This document shows positions 45,124 through 54,049 of a stretch of DNA of 64,000 nucleotides, in pieces. Origin of the DNA: an uncultured Bacteroidales bacterium (GTDB taxonomy: Bacteria > Bacteroidota > Bacteroidia > Bacteroidales > SZUA-534); the NCBI GenBank assembly GCA_902790595.1, contig CADASL010000003.1, positions 1 through 64,000 on the forward strand, written 5' to 3'. The notes under the pieces are model-generated. The model did no database searches, had not been told where the DNA came from, and saw only the letters and a program-made list of their open reading frames with translations. Every line of letters begins with the position of its first letter. Position 1 is the first letter of the stretch. Position numbers and translations under genes: made by a program.

Positions 45124-46257
45124 ATGGCCGGCATATACATTCACGTTCCGTTCTGCAAGCGAAAATGTGGCTACTGCAACTTCTATTCCACCACGCGGCT
45201 GGAATTGAAAAAGAGCTATTTGCAAGCCTTGAAGAAAGAGCTGGACGGGCGGCGCCATTATCTGAACGGCGAGCCGGTGCAGACCATCTACTTTGGCGGC
45301 GGCACACCATCGCTGCTCGAACCCGCAGAGATTCAGTCGGTTATCGGCACAATAAAGCAGCTGCACAACGTGGCGCCCGATGCTGAAATCACCGTTGAAG
45401 CCAACCCCGACGACCTGACACCGGCTTACATCGGCCAACTTGCGCAGACTGACGCCAACCGCCTGAGCATCGGCATTCAGTCGTTCGACGATGCGATGCT
45501 GACGCTGATGAACCGCCGACACACCGCGCAACAAGCCATCGATGCCGTGCTCAACTGCCAACAGGCGGGCTTCGGCAACATCAGCATTGATTTGATTTAC
45601 GGTCTGCCCCTAATGACTGCCGACGACTGGCGGCGGCAACTCGACACGGTTGCCGGGCTCGGCGTGCAGCACCTGTCGGCTTACCACCTGTCGTATGAAG
45701 AAGGCACGGCTTTCGGCCTGAAACTAAAGCGCGGACAACTGGCTGAAGTGTCGGAAGATGAGAGTCTTGAGCAGTTTGAGATTCTGACTGTCTGGGCCAA
45801 ATCGGCCGATTTTGAGCATTATGAGATTTCAAACTTCGCCCGACCCGGATTCCGCTCGCGGCACAATTCAAGTTACTGGGACCGAACCATTTATCTTGGC
45901 ATCGGACCTGCAGCACATTCCTACAACCGCACCACCCGAAGCTGGAACACCGCCAACACGGCCGAATACATTAAAGGCATTGAAGCCGGCAGTTGCGTGA
46001 GCGAAACGGAAACGCTGTCGCCAACCGACATTTTCAACGATTATGTGATTACCGCCCTGCGCACATCGGCGGGAATTGATATGGATTACTTGCAGCGCGA
46101 GCAGCCGCGCCAAATGGTTGAATATCTGCGCCGTCAGGCTGAGAGCTTTGTCCGCGGCGGCCGGCTAGAATATGCGGCCAACCACCTGAAACTCACCCAC
46201 AGCGGCATCTTCATTTCCGATGAGATTATGGAAGAGCTGATTGTTTCGGGACTATAG
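45124..46257 (+). CDS. hemW: Radical SAM heme-handling protein HemW
   Basis: A 377-residue radical SAM protein of the HemN/HemW group. The cluster motif is CKRKCGYC (11-18), preceded by GIYIHVPF, then the GGGTPSLL SAM-binding segment and EANPDDL. The N-terminal extension that marks true HemN (coproporphyrinogen dehydrogenase) is absent, so HemW (heme chaperone) is the better name. The HemW-type C-terminal domain is present (LRTSAGIDMDYLQ... RLEYAANHLKLTHSGIFISDEIM). It is a single gene with a repeat array downstream. Confidence 0.9.
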   Translation: MAGIYIHVPFCKRKCGYCNFYSTTRLELKKSYLQALKKELDGRRHYLNGEPVQTIYFGGGTPSLLEPAEIQSVIGTIKQLHNVAPDAEITVEANPDDLTPAYIGQLAQTDANRLSIGIQSFDDAMLTLMNRRHTAQQAIDAVLNCQQAGFGNISIDLIYGLPLMTADDWRRQLDTVAGLGVQHLSAYHLSYEEGTAFGLKLKRGQLAEVSEDESLEQFEILTVWAKSADFEHYEISNFARPGFRSRHNSSYWDRTIYLGIGPAAHSYNRTTRSWNTANTAEYIKGIEAGSCVSETETLSPTDIFNDYVITALRTSAGIDMDYLQREQPRQMVEYLRRQAESFVRGGRLEYAANHLKLTHSGIFISDEIMEELIVSGL

Positions 46258-46316
46258 ACGATTTGCGTTTCGCTGCGCGGGAAATTAGAACAAAATTGAT
46301 TTTGAAGTTTTTAACT

Positions 46317-46583
46317 CTAACCAAACTAACCCAAATTTATCCAAACATAGCGCCCCAAGGGGCAATTCACACATAGCCCAAGGCAAGCGAAGCGGCGCCT
46401 TGGGAAATAGAGCCGGGTAACGCCGGCGCCCTGTAAGGGCAATTCATAAAAGCACCATTTTGAATGATTTGCGCTTTCAGCGCGCAATGTTGTGTTGTGA
46501 ACGCATCACCCAACGTGCCGTTCGCTGTGCTCACTCTGCGTTGGGCTATTAATGAATTGGGCTTTCAGCCCGTTTTTTGGGTG
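46317..46583. mobile_element. MITE-like element, long form C, partly rearranged
   Basis: Starts CTAACCAAAC at 46317 and contains the GCCCCAAGGGGC-like and CCCAAGGC/GCCTTGGG hairpins of the family, followed by unrelated hairpins (GCGCTTTCAGCGCG near 46470, GGGCTTTCAGCCCG near 46559). Its right end is not found before the next copy begins at 46584. Confidence 0.6.
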
Positions 46584-46900
46584 CTAACCAAACTAACCCA
46601 AATGTATCCAAACATAGCGCCCCGAAGGGGCAATTCTCACATAGCCCAAGGCAAGCGAAGCGGCGCCTTGGGAAATAGAGACGGGTAACGTTGGCGCCCT
46701 GTAAGGGCAAAAGACAATTTGATTATACAACGACAATCATTCTTTTGCCCCTTCAGGGCGAACCTTCTATGGCGGCAATCGTCCCCCAAGGCGATGCCTT
46801 GGGCTATGGGCTTCTGCCCCTTCGGGGCGATTCGTGTTAACCAAACTAACCCAAATTTATCCAAACATAATTTGGTTTCAGTTTGGATTCGTTTGGTTAG
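46584..46900. mobile_element. MITE-like element, long form D with a short form at its right end
   Basis: Starts CTAACCAAAC (46584-46593), aligns to 8672-8890 for about 220 bp and adds a GCCCCTTCGGGGC hairpin. A complete short element follows (46837-46900, ends TTAACCAAAC and GTTTGGTTAG), so the two share or abut an end. Confidence 0.7.
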
Positions 46901-46915
46901 GGATAAATTCATTAA

Positions 46916-46992
46916 AAATGTCCGTAGGACATCCATATCGGTAGAAAAGCAAACCCACCAACCGGAACAACCCCGTTAGGGGTTGCATAACA
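46916..46992. repeat. ~80-bp dispersed repeat, copy 2
   Basis: Matches 8528-8610 (TGTCCGTAGGACAT, ATCGGTAGAAAA, CCCCGTTAGGGGTT). From here to 47157 I find no gene; a CTACGGGAATTTCTTG fragment near 47079 is a further scrap of the same material. Confidence 0.75.
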
Positions 46993-47157
46993 ACCTTTTT
47001 TCACAAAATAATATGCAACGCCTACAACGTAGAAACCAATGGGTTACAACAATTTCTACCAACATTCATCCCCCTACGGGAATTTCTTGTAAAATTTTGT
47101 TTTCAAATTTTGTGGAATTTCTACCCGCCAGGGCGCTCCCATCCTTGGTCATTGCAC

Positions 47158-48828
47158 TCAATCCAGCCTCTTCAGTTTCTTCTCAATCCGTTCGCGCTCC
47201 GATGTTTTCGGCACAAACTTGAGCAGAGCCGTGTTCCACTCGCGGCGGGCGGCGGCGGTGTCGGACTGTGAGTAGTGGTAGTCGCCAAGAATTTCGTGAG
47301 TGGCGTACAGTTCGGGGTTGAGCCGCTCAAACTCGGCAAGCGTTGTGCTGTCGATGGTTTGCGCTTGCGCAATGGCGGCCTTGAATTCGTGGGTGAGCCG
47401 CTTGATGCGGAAAATGCTGTCAACCGGCACTGTGGCGTCGGCCGGAATGGCCAGTTTTGGGTTGGCAACCTCGCTGCCGAAGTTGGTGGTGCCGGCAAAA
47501 ATCTTGGCCAAATCGTAGGCCACATACTGCCCGGCCTGCCACGGCGACGTCGAGACCCACATTATCAACTTGTTGGCATCGAAAACCACCGAGTGATGGC
47601 CGATGAACTGGTTGAGAGCCGCCTCGTTTGTCCAGCCGATAATGCTGTCGTTCAAACCTTTATAATCGCGAAGAATTGAAACCGCCCCATCAACGTCGAG
47701 CGGCATTTTCTGGCTCAAAAGCTGGCTGATGCGCTCGTAGCGGTACGGGCTGTCCGATGTGGCAATATTCTCAACGTTGCGCGAATCGTTCGCAAAAACA
47801 TCTGACTGATAATGGTTTGTACTGATGATAAACGTTGTGTCGGTGGTGAAGAGTGCCGTCCGGTCGGGCGATTTCTCGATGACGGCGGCGCAGTTGTCGG
47901 CAGCCGAGCCGATGAGTATCGACTCCGACACAAACGTCTTGCGGCGGCGGGCGATGGCCAAAGCCTCGTCGATGGTTGAAGCGTATTGCAGAATCTCGCG
48001 AGTGAGTATCGATATTGGCGTGGCCGACGATGTTGGCACCGCCGATTTAGCCGCGTTGATGGTCACCGTCAGGCCCTTCTCGTTCATTCCTGACATCACT
48101 CCAATCATTCCCGGCCAGCTCACCGATGCGAACTTATATCCGTTCGTCGGGAAATAGAACATCACCACGCGGTTGCGGGCGAAATCGTCACCGATATAAA
48201 AATCGAAGTTGCGCCCAACCAGCAGGTCGCCCGAGGCGCTGCTCCCCTCCCACGTGGCGAACGAGCTGCACCCCACCAGCATATAGTCGTTCATTGCGTG
48301 GCCGATGTCGTGCGCCGAGTGGTAGTTCATCTGGCGCTCGTACGGCTCGCAAACAAAGTTGAAATCGTCGGAGCACGAGAGCGAAATGCCATAAATCTCC
48401 TGGCGGTACTCTTCGCCAATATAATCGCCCAGCGAGTGGTTGAACATCAGCGTCAGATAGCGCAGGAACTTCAGGTACGACTCCGACGGCACAAACACTT
48501 TTATCTGGTCAACAAAAATCTGCTCCTGCTCATACAGAATATCTTTCGCCAGCTTGCCGTAAGCCTCGCCGCGTTCAAAGGCGTCGCCGCAGAGTTTCGC
48601 CTCCCAAAGACCGCTGCCGCTCAGCCGCAGAGTGTCGGGGCCGCATACGCGAAGGTTATCGCCCAGCTCCTCAACCTGCAGACCGCTTGCCGCGAAGCCC
48701 ACAGGTTTCTTGAAATCGGCCGTGAAATAGAGGTATGCGAATATTATAATCGGAATGAGCGCCAGCAAAACCAGCAGCCCCGCGACATAAAGCGCAATTC
48801 TACCCAACTTTTTTAATGCCTTCCCCAT
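47158..48828 (-). CDS. C45-type (acyl-CoA:6-APA acyltransferase-like) Ntn hydrolase, membrane anchored
   Basis: A 556-residue protein with one N-terminal TM helix (11-35) that anchors an extracytoplasmic domain. The block HAMNDYMLVGCSSFATWEG... GDLLVGRNFDFYIGD (about 177-214) matches the autoproteolytic C45 / phospholipase B-like fold, with Cys187 as the expected self-cleavage site and nucleophile; GMIGVMSGMNEKGLTVTINAAK further supports it. Family members cut amide bonds in acyl-amino acids or related lipids; the substrate here is unknown. A helical C-terminal region (about 470-556) is TPR-like (ELYATHEILGDYHYSQSDTAAARREW). The ATG at 48828 is preferred over a TTG 21 bp upstream. Confidence 0.82.
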   Translation of the reverse strand: MGKALKKLGRIALYVAGLLVLLALIPIIIFAYLYFTADFKKPVGFAASGLQVEELGDNLRVCGPDTLRLSGSGLWEAKLCGDAFERGEAYGKLAKDILYEQEQIFVDQIKVFVPSESYLKFLRYLTLMFNHSLGDYIGEEYRQEIYGISLSCSDDFNFVCEPYERQMNYHSAHDIGHAMNDYMLVGCSSFATWEGSSASGDLLVGRNFDFYIGDDFARNRVVMFYFPTNGYKFASVSWPGMIGVMSGMNEKGLTVTINAAKSAVPTSSATPISILTREILQYASTIDEALAIARRRKTFVSESILIGSAADNCAAVIEKSPDRTALFTTDTTFIISTNHYQSDVFANDSRNVENIATSDSPYRYERISQLLSQKMPLDVDGAVSILRDYKGLNDSIIGWTNEAALNQFIGHHSVVFDANKLIMWVSTSPWQAGQYVAYDLAKIFAGTTNFGSEVANPKLAIPADATVPVDSIFRIKRLTHEFKAAIAQAQTIDSTTLAEFERLNPELYATHEILGDYHYSQSDTAAARREWNTALLKFVPKTSERERIEKKLKRLD

Positions 48829-49070
48829 TTTTCTTGATGTCAGCCGCAATGGTAACCGGCTGATTGTTTTGTTTTTACCGCTGGCGCGATGGCTTTTCGG
48901 TCACCGTGTTCCGGATAGTTAGCCAACCAATCTGTTGCGATTTTGGCGCGCCAAATATAACAACCTAAACGAAAAAACGACAAGTTTTTTGGATTGTTAC
49001 ACCGAACGGTCTGACGCTCATTGTTAAAAAATAAAACCACACCTTTACGGTCGCCCCAAAACAATTTTTA

Positions 49071-49078
49071 TAAATTTG
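49071..49078 (+). promoter_or_regulatory. Promoter -7 box for dnaN
   Basis: TAAATTTG matches TAnnTTTG, 64 bp before the dnaN ATG. Confidence 0.55.
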
Positions 49079-49142
49079 GGCGCTTTGGCGATTTGCCGAT
49101 TCAAAACCGACAGTAAAGTATAAATCTTTAAAATAGAGAACA

Positions 49143-50255
49143 ATGAATTTTATCGTATCCAGCACGCAGATTTTTAACCATCTACAGACGGTAAGCCGCG
49201 TCATCAGCAACAAGAACACAATGGCCATCCTCGACAACCTTTTGTTCGAGTTGAAGGGCAATATGTTGAAAATCACAGGTTCAGACCTTGAGACCACAAT
49301 GACAACCGAATTTGAGGTTGACAACGCTCAAGGCGAAGGCCGCGTGGCCATCGACGCCAAGAGGCTCAACATCCTCAAGGAGTTCCCCGAGCAGCCGCTG
49401 ACTTTCAACATCGAGAACAACAAAGTGGACATTGTTTCGGAAACCGGCAAGTTCAGCGCACTGGGTATCGACGGCAACGATTTTCCGCAGGTTCAGCAAT
49501 TGCAAGGCGATGTCAACAACGTTGAAATCTCAGCCGACGCACTTCTGCAAGGCGTGTCAAAATCGCTTTTCGCCGCCTCAACCGACGAGTTCCGCCCCGT
49601 AATGACGGGTATCCTCATCGAGTTGTCGCAAGGCAAGGCCAAATTTGTCGCCACCGACGCCCACAAGCTGGTTTGCTACAGCCGCGCCGATGTCAAGACC
49701 GATAACGAGAGCTCGTTCATTCTGCCTCCGAAACCGGCCGCTCTGCTCAAGAACATCCTGGCAAAAGACGACAGCACCGTAAAACTTTCGTTCGACAAGA
49801 GCACCGCAGTGTTCAGCTTTGGCGAGTACACACTGGTTTGCCGCCTTATCGAGGGCACCTACCCCAACTATCAGGCCGTCATCCCGACCGACGCTCCGCG
49901 CAAGCTCACCGTCGACCGTGTCGACCTCTGCAACTGTCTGCGCCGTGTGGCCTTCTACTCGAACCCGGCCAGCAACCTCATCAAAATGTCGATTATGGCC
50001 AACGAGCTGGTTGTGTCGGCTCAAGACATCGACTTCTCTCTGTCGGGTCAGGAGCGCGTTAAATGCCAGTACGAGGGCGAGGATATGGAGATTGGTTTCA
50101 AATCGTCGTATCTGATTGACATTCTGTCTAACCTCAACTGCACCGAGGTTGTCATCAACCTCTCCGACGCATCGAAACCCGGCACCTTTGTTCCGCTCGA
50201 CAAGAGCTCGATTGACGAGGAAGTGCTGATGCTTCTGATGCCAATGCAGATTTAA
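49143..50255 (+). CDS. dnaN: DNA polymerase III sliding clamp beta subunit
   Basis: Forms the ring that tethers the replicative polymerase to DNA. The 370-residue protein has the three clamp domains in order: NFIVSSTQIFNHLQTVSRVISNKNTMAILDN at the start, FRPVMTGILIELSQGKAKFVATDAHKL in the middle, and the C-terminal VLMLLMPMQI, the hydrophobic tail typical of beta clamps. It stands alone: dnaA and recF, its neighbours in many bacteria, are not adjacent. A good terminator lies 26 bp past the stop. Confidence 0.97.
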   Translation: MNFIVSSTQIFNHLQTVSRVISNKNTMAILDNLLFELKGNMLKITGSDLETTMTTEFEVDNAQGEGRVAIDAKRLNILKEFPEQPLTFNIENNKVDIVSETGKFSALGIDGNDFPQVQQLQGDVNNVEISADALLQGVSKSLFAASTDEFRPVMTGILIELSQGKAKFVATDAHKLVCYSRADVKTDNESSFILPPKPAALLKNILAKDDSTVKLSFDKSTAVFSFGEYTLVCRLIEGTYPNYQAVIPTDAPRKLTVDRVDLCNCLRRVAFYSNPASNLIKMSIMANELVVSAQDIDFSLSGQERVKCQYEGEDMEIGFKSSYLIDILSNLNCTEVVINLSDASKPGTFVPLDKSSIDEEVLMLLMPMQI

Positions 50256-50281
50256 TCACGAACCAAATTTGGATTATATAC

Positions 50282-50315
50282 AAGGCCGTTGCCGACACAG
50301 GTGACGGCCTTTTTT
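50282..50315 (+). terminator. Terminator of dnaN
   Basis: AAGGCCGT (50282-50289) pairs with ACGGCCTT (50304-50311), followed by T-run. Confidence 0.92.
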
Positions 50316-50375
50316 GTGCCCCGAAGGGCCGTGGGCGCCGCATCCATAAACGATAAACACACCGCGTGCGAAAAC

Positions 50376-50410
50376 AAAAAAGCCCCGCTCCACTCGGAAC
50401 GAGGCTTTTT
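50376..50410 (-). terminator. Terminator of tkt
   Basis: Read on the minus strand, AAAAAGCC pairs with GGCTTTTTT through an extended C/G stem, with a T-run, 20 bp after the tkt stop. Confidence 0.85.
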
Positions 50411-50429
50411 CATATTGTAAGATGTTGTA

Positions 50430-52445
50430 TTAGAACAACTTCTTGACTTGATTGTAAACATTTTCGGCAGTGAAACCAAGTTTCTCGTCGAGCACTTTGT
50501 AAGGTGCCGAGAAGCCGAAGCTCTCCAAGCCCCAAACAGCGCCTTCGCTTTCAGGAACAAGACCTTGCAGGTTAACCGGCAGACCAGCGGTCAAGCCGAA
50601 TTTCTTAACGCCTGCAGGCAGAATGCTCTTCTGGTAGTCTTTGCTCTGGCTGCGGAACAAGCCTTCCGACGGAACGCTCACAATGCGAACCTTCTTGCCG
50701 TCTTTGCGGATGAGTTCGGCACCGGCAACCAAAGTAGAAACTTCAGAGCCGCTAGCAACCAGGATAACGTCAGGATTGTTGTCGCTTCCGGCAACAATGT
50801 AAGCGCCTTTGGCAGCCTGCGAGTAGTCGTTTCCGGCTGGCAGGTTGTTGATGTTCTGACGCGAAAGAATCAAAGCGGTCGGAGTTGCAGTGTTCTCCAT
50901 TGCAAGTTTCCAAGCGGCCGTGGTCTCTTGTGCGTCGGCCGGACGAAGAACCAACATAGAGTTTTGTCCCTTATGGTTTTTCAGTTTCTCCATCAGGCGG
51001 ATTTGAGCCTCTTGCTCCACTGGCTCGTGGGTAGGTCCATCCTCACCAACACGGAATGCGTCGTGTGTCCAGATGAACTTAACAGGAAGTTGCATAAGGG
51101 CAGCCATACGCACGGCCGGTTTCATATAGTCAGAGAATACGAAGAATGTTCCGCAAGCAGGAATAACGCCGCCGTGCAGTGCCATACCAATGCAGCAGCA
51201 AGCCATTGTCAGCTCGGCAACACCAGCTTGGAAGAATGCGCCCGAGAAGTCGCCTTTGGTGAATGCTGTGGTCTTCTTCAGGAAGCCGTCGGTCTTGTCA
51301 GAGTTCGACAAGTCGGCCGATGCGCAAATCATATTCGGAACCTGCTCTGCCAAAACGCTCAAGCAGGCCGCGCTTGCGTTACGTGTAGCGTCGTTGTCTT
51401 TCTGTTGAACTTTGCTCCAGTCGATTTTCGGTGCCTTGCCGCTGAACCACTCGGTCAGTTGGGCAGCCTTGTCAGCGTTAGCCGATGCCCAAGCTTTCTC
51501 TTCAGCGTAGCGGTCGGCAACAATCTTCTTCAACTCTTCGGCGCGTTTAGCGTAGAGTTCCTTCACTTCGGGGAAGATTACAAACGGATTCTCCGGGTCG
51601 CCGCCAAGGTTCTTGATGGTGTTCTTGTAAGCGTCGCCACCGAGCGGTGCGCCGTGAGTCTTGCAGTTGCGCTCATACGACGAGCCGTCTTCTTTCAGCG
51701 CGCCCTTGCCCATAATGCACTTGCCGATGATGAGAGCCGGTTTGCCCTTCACGGCTTTGGCCTGAGCCAGTGCCTTGCGGATTTGGTCGGCGTCGTTACC
51801 ATTGATTTCGATAACTTCCCAACCCAAAGCGCGATATTTAGCGGCTGTATCTTCGTTCATAACAGCCTTTGTTTCAGTCGAAAGCTGGATGTCGTTCGAG
51901 TCGTAGAACATAACCAGGTTGTCCAGACCAAGAACACCGGCAATACGAGCCGAGCCTTGCGAAATCTCTTCCTGAACACCACCGTCAGAAATGTAGGCGT
52001 AGATGGTTTCCTTCTCGAAAGTCGGGTTGCCAGTGTGAGCGGCAAGGAATTTAGCTGCAATGGCAGCACCTACAGCGTAGCTGTGGCCTTGTCCGAGCGG
52101 GCCTGAAGTGTTCTCAACGCCACGTGCGATGTCGAATTCAGGGTGACCAGTGGTCGGTGAGCCCCATTGACGCAGTTGAGCCAGTTCGTCGAGCGAATAT
52201 TTACCGGTCAGAGCCAACTGAGCGTAAAGCATCGGAGCCATATGTCCGGGGTCGAGGAAGAAGCGGTCGCGACCAATCCACGACGGGTTCTGCGGGTCGT
52301 ATTGCAGAAATTCGGAGTAAAGAACATTGATGAAATCGGCGCCGCCCATTGCTCCGCCGGGGTGTCCCGATTTGGCCTTCTCGACCATCGACGCTGCCAA
52401 GATACGAATGTTGTTGGCAGCCAGATTTGTTGCGTTTGTACTCAT
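50430..52445 (-). CDS. tkt: Transketolase
   Basis: Thiamine-diphosphate enzyme of the non-oxidative pentose phosphate pathway that moves two-carbon units between sugar phosphates. The 671-residue length is standard. Near the start are KSGHPGGAMG and DRFFLDPGHMAPMLYA; the ThDP motif is ISDGGVQEEISQGSA... NLVMFYDSNDIQLS (about 175-210), with SDGG in place of the commoner GDG; the pyrimidine domain has FRVGEDGPTHEPVEQ and the C-terminal domain ends regularly. It is single, with its own promoter and terminator. Confidence 0.96.
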   Translation of the reverse strand: MSTNATNLAANNIRILAASMVEKAKSGHPGGAMGGADFINVLYSEFLQYDPQNPSWIGRDRFFLDPGHMAPMLYAQLALTGKYSLDELAQLRQWGSPTTGHPEFDIARGVENTSGPLGQGHSYAVGAAIAAKFLAAHTGNPTFEKETIYAYISDGGVQEEISQGSARIAGVLGLDNLVMFYDSNDIQLSTETKAVMNEDTAAKYRALGWEVIEINGNDADQIRKALAQAKAVKGKPALIIGKCIMGKGALKEDGSSYERNCKTHGAPLGGDAYKNTIKNLGGDPENPFVIFPEVKELYAKRAEELKKIVADRYAEEKAWASANADKAAQLTEWFSGKAPKIDWSKVQQKDNDATRNASAACLSVLAEQVPNMICASADLSNSDKTDGFLKKTTAFTKGDFSGAFFQAGVAELTMACCCIGMALHGGVIPACGTFFVFSDYMKPAVRMAALMQLPVKFIWTHDAFRVGEDGPTHEPVEQEAQIRLMEKLKNHKGQNSMLVLRPADAQETTAAWKLAMENTATPTALILSRQNINNLPAGNDYSQAAKGAYIVAGSDNNPDVILVASGSEVSTLVAGAELIRKDGKKVRIVSVPSEGLFRSQSKDYQKSILPAGVKKFGLTAGLPVNLQGLVPESEGAVWGLESFGFSAPYKVLDEKLGFTAENVYNQVKKLF

Positions 52446-52486
52446 TTTCTTTTATTTAAGTTTAGAATATCAAATATCGTTCCTTT

Positions 52487-52519
52487 CAAAATTAAGGCGA
52501 TAAAAGTAATCAACGCAAA
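52487..52519 (-). promoter_or_regulatory. Promoter of tkt
   Basis: On the minus strand TTTG (52519-52516) and TAATTTTG (52494-52487) are 21 bp apart, an excellent Bacteroidota -33/-7 pair. Confidence 0.75.
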
Positions 52520-52681
52520 CTGAAAACGCAAAAATAAATTGGGTGTCGGTTTGTCAGCGTTAGTGTTAGCGTCAGCGTTTTTCAAATACTAACCCTCCGT
52601 TGTAAATAACTTCTTTTCTCGCAGGTGCCGCTTTCGCGATAAGCCGAGTATTTTTGGGGTCGGAAATAAGATTCTGAAATT

Positions 52682-53692
52682 ATGAAAAAAGCTTTCATAT
52701 CAATATTTTGCATTGCGGTTAGCGCCACAGCCACTGCACAGCGCAACGAGATTTCGTCGATGCGGTGGGGTGCCGATTTCAACATTCACATCACTTTCAG
52801 CAACGACTCAACATCGATTCTCGACGTGCGCGGCCTTTACCACTCAACGTCAACAATGCCGCAGATGGCCGTCGGGTCGGAGGAGGTGACCTACTACCCC
52901 GTCACGCTCGACCCCGATTTTGTTGACGCACTGAAAAACAAGCGCATCGAGAACTTTGGCGGCGACACTGCGGCCGCAATGGTATTCTCCGACACTGTCC
53001 GCGCCAAAACGCTCTGGAGCGCTCTTCACGGCGAGATTGGCGGCGGCTACATTCATTTCATCAATTGCTTGATTTACAGCCTCGAATCGAAAAGTCTGAA
53101 CCTGTGGTCGCCGTTCTACCGCCGGCCCGAGTCGAACTGGAAACCAAAGCCGATGACCGAATCGTACCGCCGGACCAAAAACTGGAAATTCTACTTTCCC
53201 GACAATCAGAAACTGGCTCAGAAAGAGTATCTTACAAAACAAAAAAACTGCGAGCTGGGCGATATGAAACTGCTGCCGAAATCGTTCATCGACCTTTTCC
53301 TGAACACCAACCAGAAGCAATACGAGCAGCTTATTGCCAACAACGAGACCAACAAAGTTGCCATCATCGATATGATTCGACTTCTTGTTAGCGCCAACTA
53401 TCTCGGCCTCGACCAGATTTCGCTCATTCAGGGCGCCGTTTCGCGCTCAATTATGAAGTATTCGATGAACAGCCTGCCGTCGGTTATTGTGTTCGACGAT
53501 TTTGGCGCGGCCGTGGCAATGACGCTCGACCACGAGGGCTACAAAATCGACAATGTGGTCTTCAACCAGCAGGAAACGCTCTCTGACGAAGAGATTGAGC
53601 AGCGTATGCAACTTATGGAGGGCGTCATCCGCCAGGTGAACGCCATCAACAAAAAGCTGTTTGAGCGCAATCTGAAGAATTACTACAAATAG
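52682..53692 (+). CDS. Exported protein, function unknown
   Basis: A 336-residue secreted protein with a signal peptide ending in ATAQ (1-19). It starts with a strand-rich part (MRWGADFNIHITFSNDSTSILDVRGLYHS), continues with a Trp-rich block (SLNLWSPFYRRPESNWKPKP) and ends in helices (SDEEIEQRMQLMEGVIRQVNAINKKLFE). No family or catalytic residues recognised. It is alone between the tkt promoter and a repeat cluster. Confidence 0.7.
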   Translation: MKKAFISIFCIAVSATATAQRNEISSMRWGADFNIHITFSNDSTSILDVRGLYHSTSTMPQMAVGSEEVTYYPVTLDPDFVDALKNKRIENFGGDTAAAMVFSDTVRAKTLWSALHGEIGGGYIHFINCLIYSLESKSLNLWSPFYRRPESNWKPKPMTESYRRTKNWKFYFPDNQKLAQKEYLTKQKNCELGDMKLLPKSFIDLFLNTNQKQYEQLIANNETNKVAIIDMIRLLVSANYLGLDQISLIQGAVSRSIMKYSMNSLPSVIVFDDFGAAVAMTLDHEGYKIDNVVFNQQETLSDEEIEQRMQLMEGVIRQVNAINKKLFERNLKNYYK

Positions 53693-53709
53693 CGGTAGTT
53701 GCGCCGTTG

Positions 53710-53945
53710 GGGGCAAACAATTGTTTCGATAGTTCGCCCCGCAGGGGCAAAAGCGCATAGCCCAAGGCGGTGCCTTGGGAAAATTTGCAACCACCAGGAG
53801 TCGCCCCGTAGGGACAAAAGTTTGCAAACCAATTACATATAAATCTTTTGCCCCTGCAGGGCGAGGGCTTGCTTTGTATTGGTTACCCAAGGCGCCGCTG
53901 CGCTTGCCTTGGGCTATGAACAGGTTGCGCTTACAGCGCGTCATT
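53710..53945. repeat. Diverged relative of the long hairpin-rich element
   Basis: Contains GCCCC-GCA-GGGGC (53736-53748), CCCAAGGC-GGT-GCCTTGGG (53761-53779), and CCCAAGGC/GCCTTGGG again around CGCCGCTGCGCTT (53886-53913), the same modules as 8672-9258 and 46317-46900, but without the CTAACCAAAC ends. The rest of the 357-bp gap to 54049 holds the terminator only. Confidence 0.65.
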
Positions 53946-53994
53946 TATTATCGGAACAATTTTTCTACCAATCGATAGACCTACGGGACAACAA

Positions 53995-54030
53995 AAAAGC
54001 GCCGTCGCAAAACTCTGCAACGGCGCTTTT
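53995..54030. terminator. Terminator of the M16 peptidase gene, symmetrical
   Basis: AAAAGCGCCGT (53995-54005) pairs perfectly with ACGGCGCTTTT (54020-54030), with runs for both strands. Confidence 0.92.
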
Positions 54031-54049
54031 GTTATCTATCGCAACCCGA

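Noticed and set aside
50448..52106. 552-codon plus-strand frame opposite tkt
   Set aside because: Tkt has full catalytic motifs; the antisense frame has no recognisable motif or start context.
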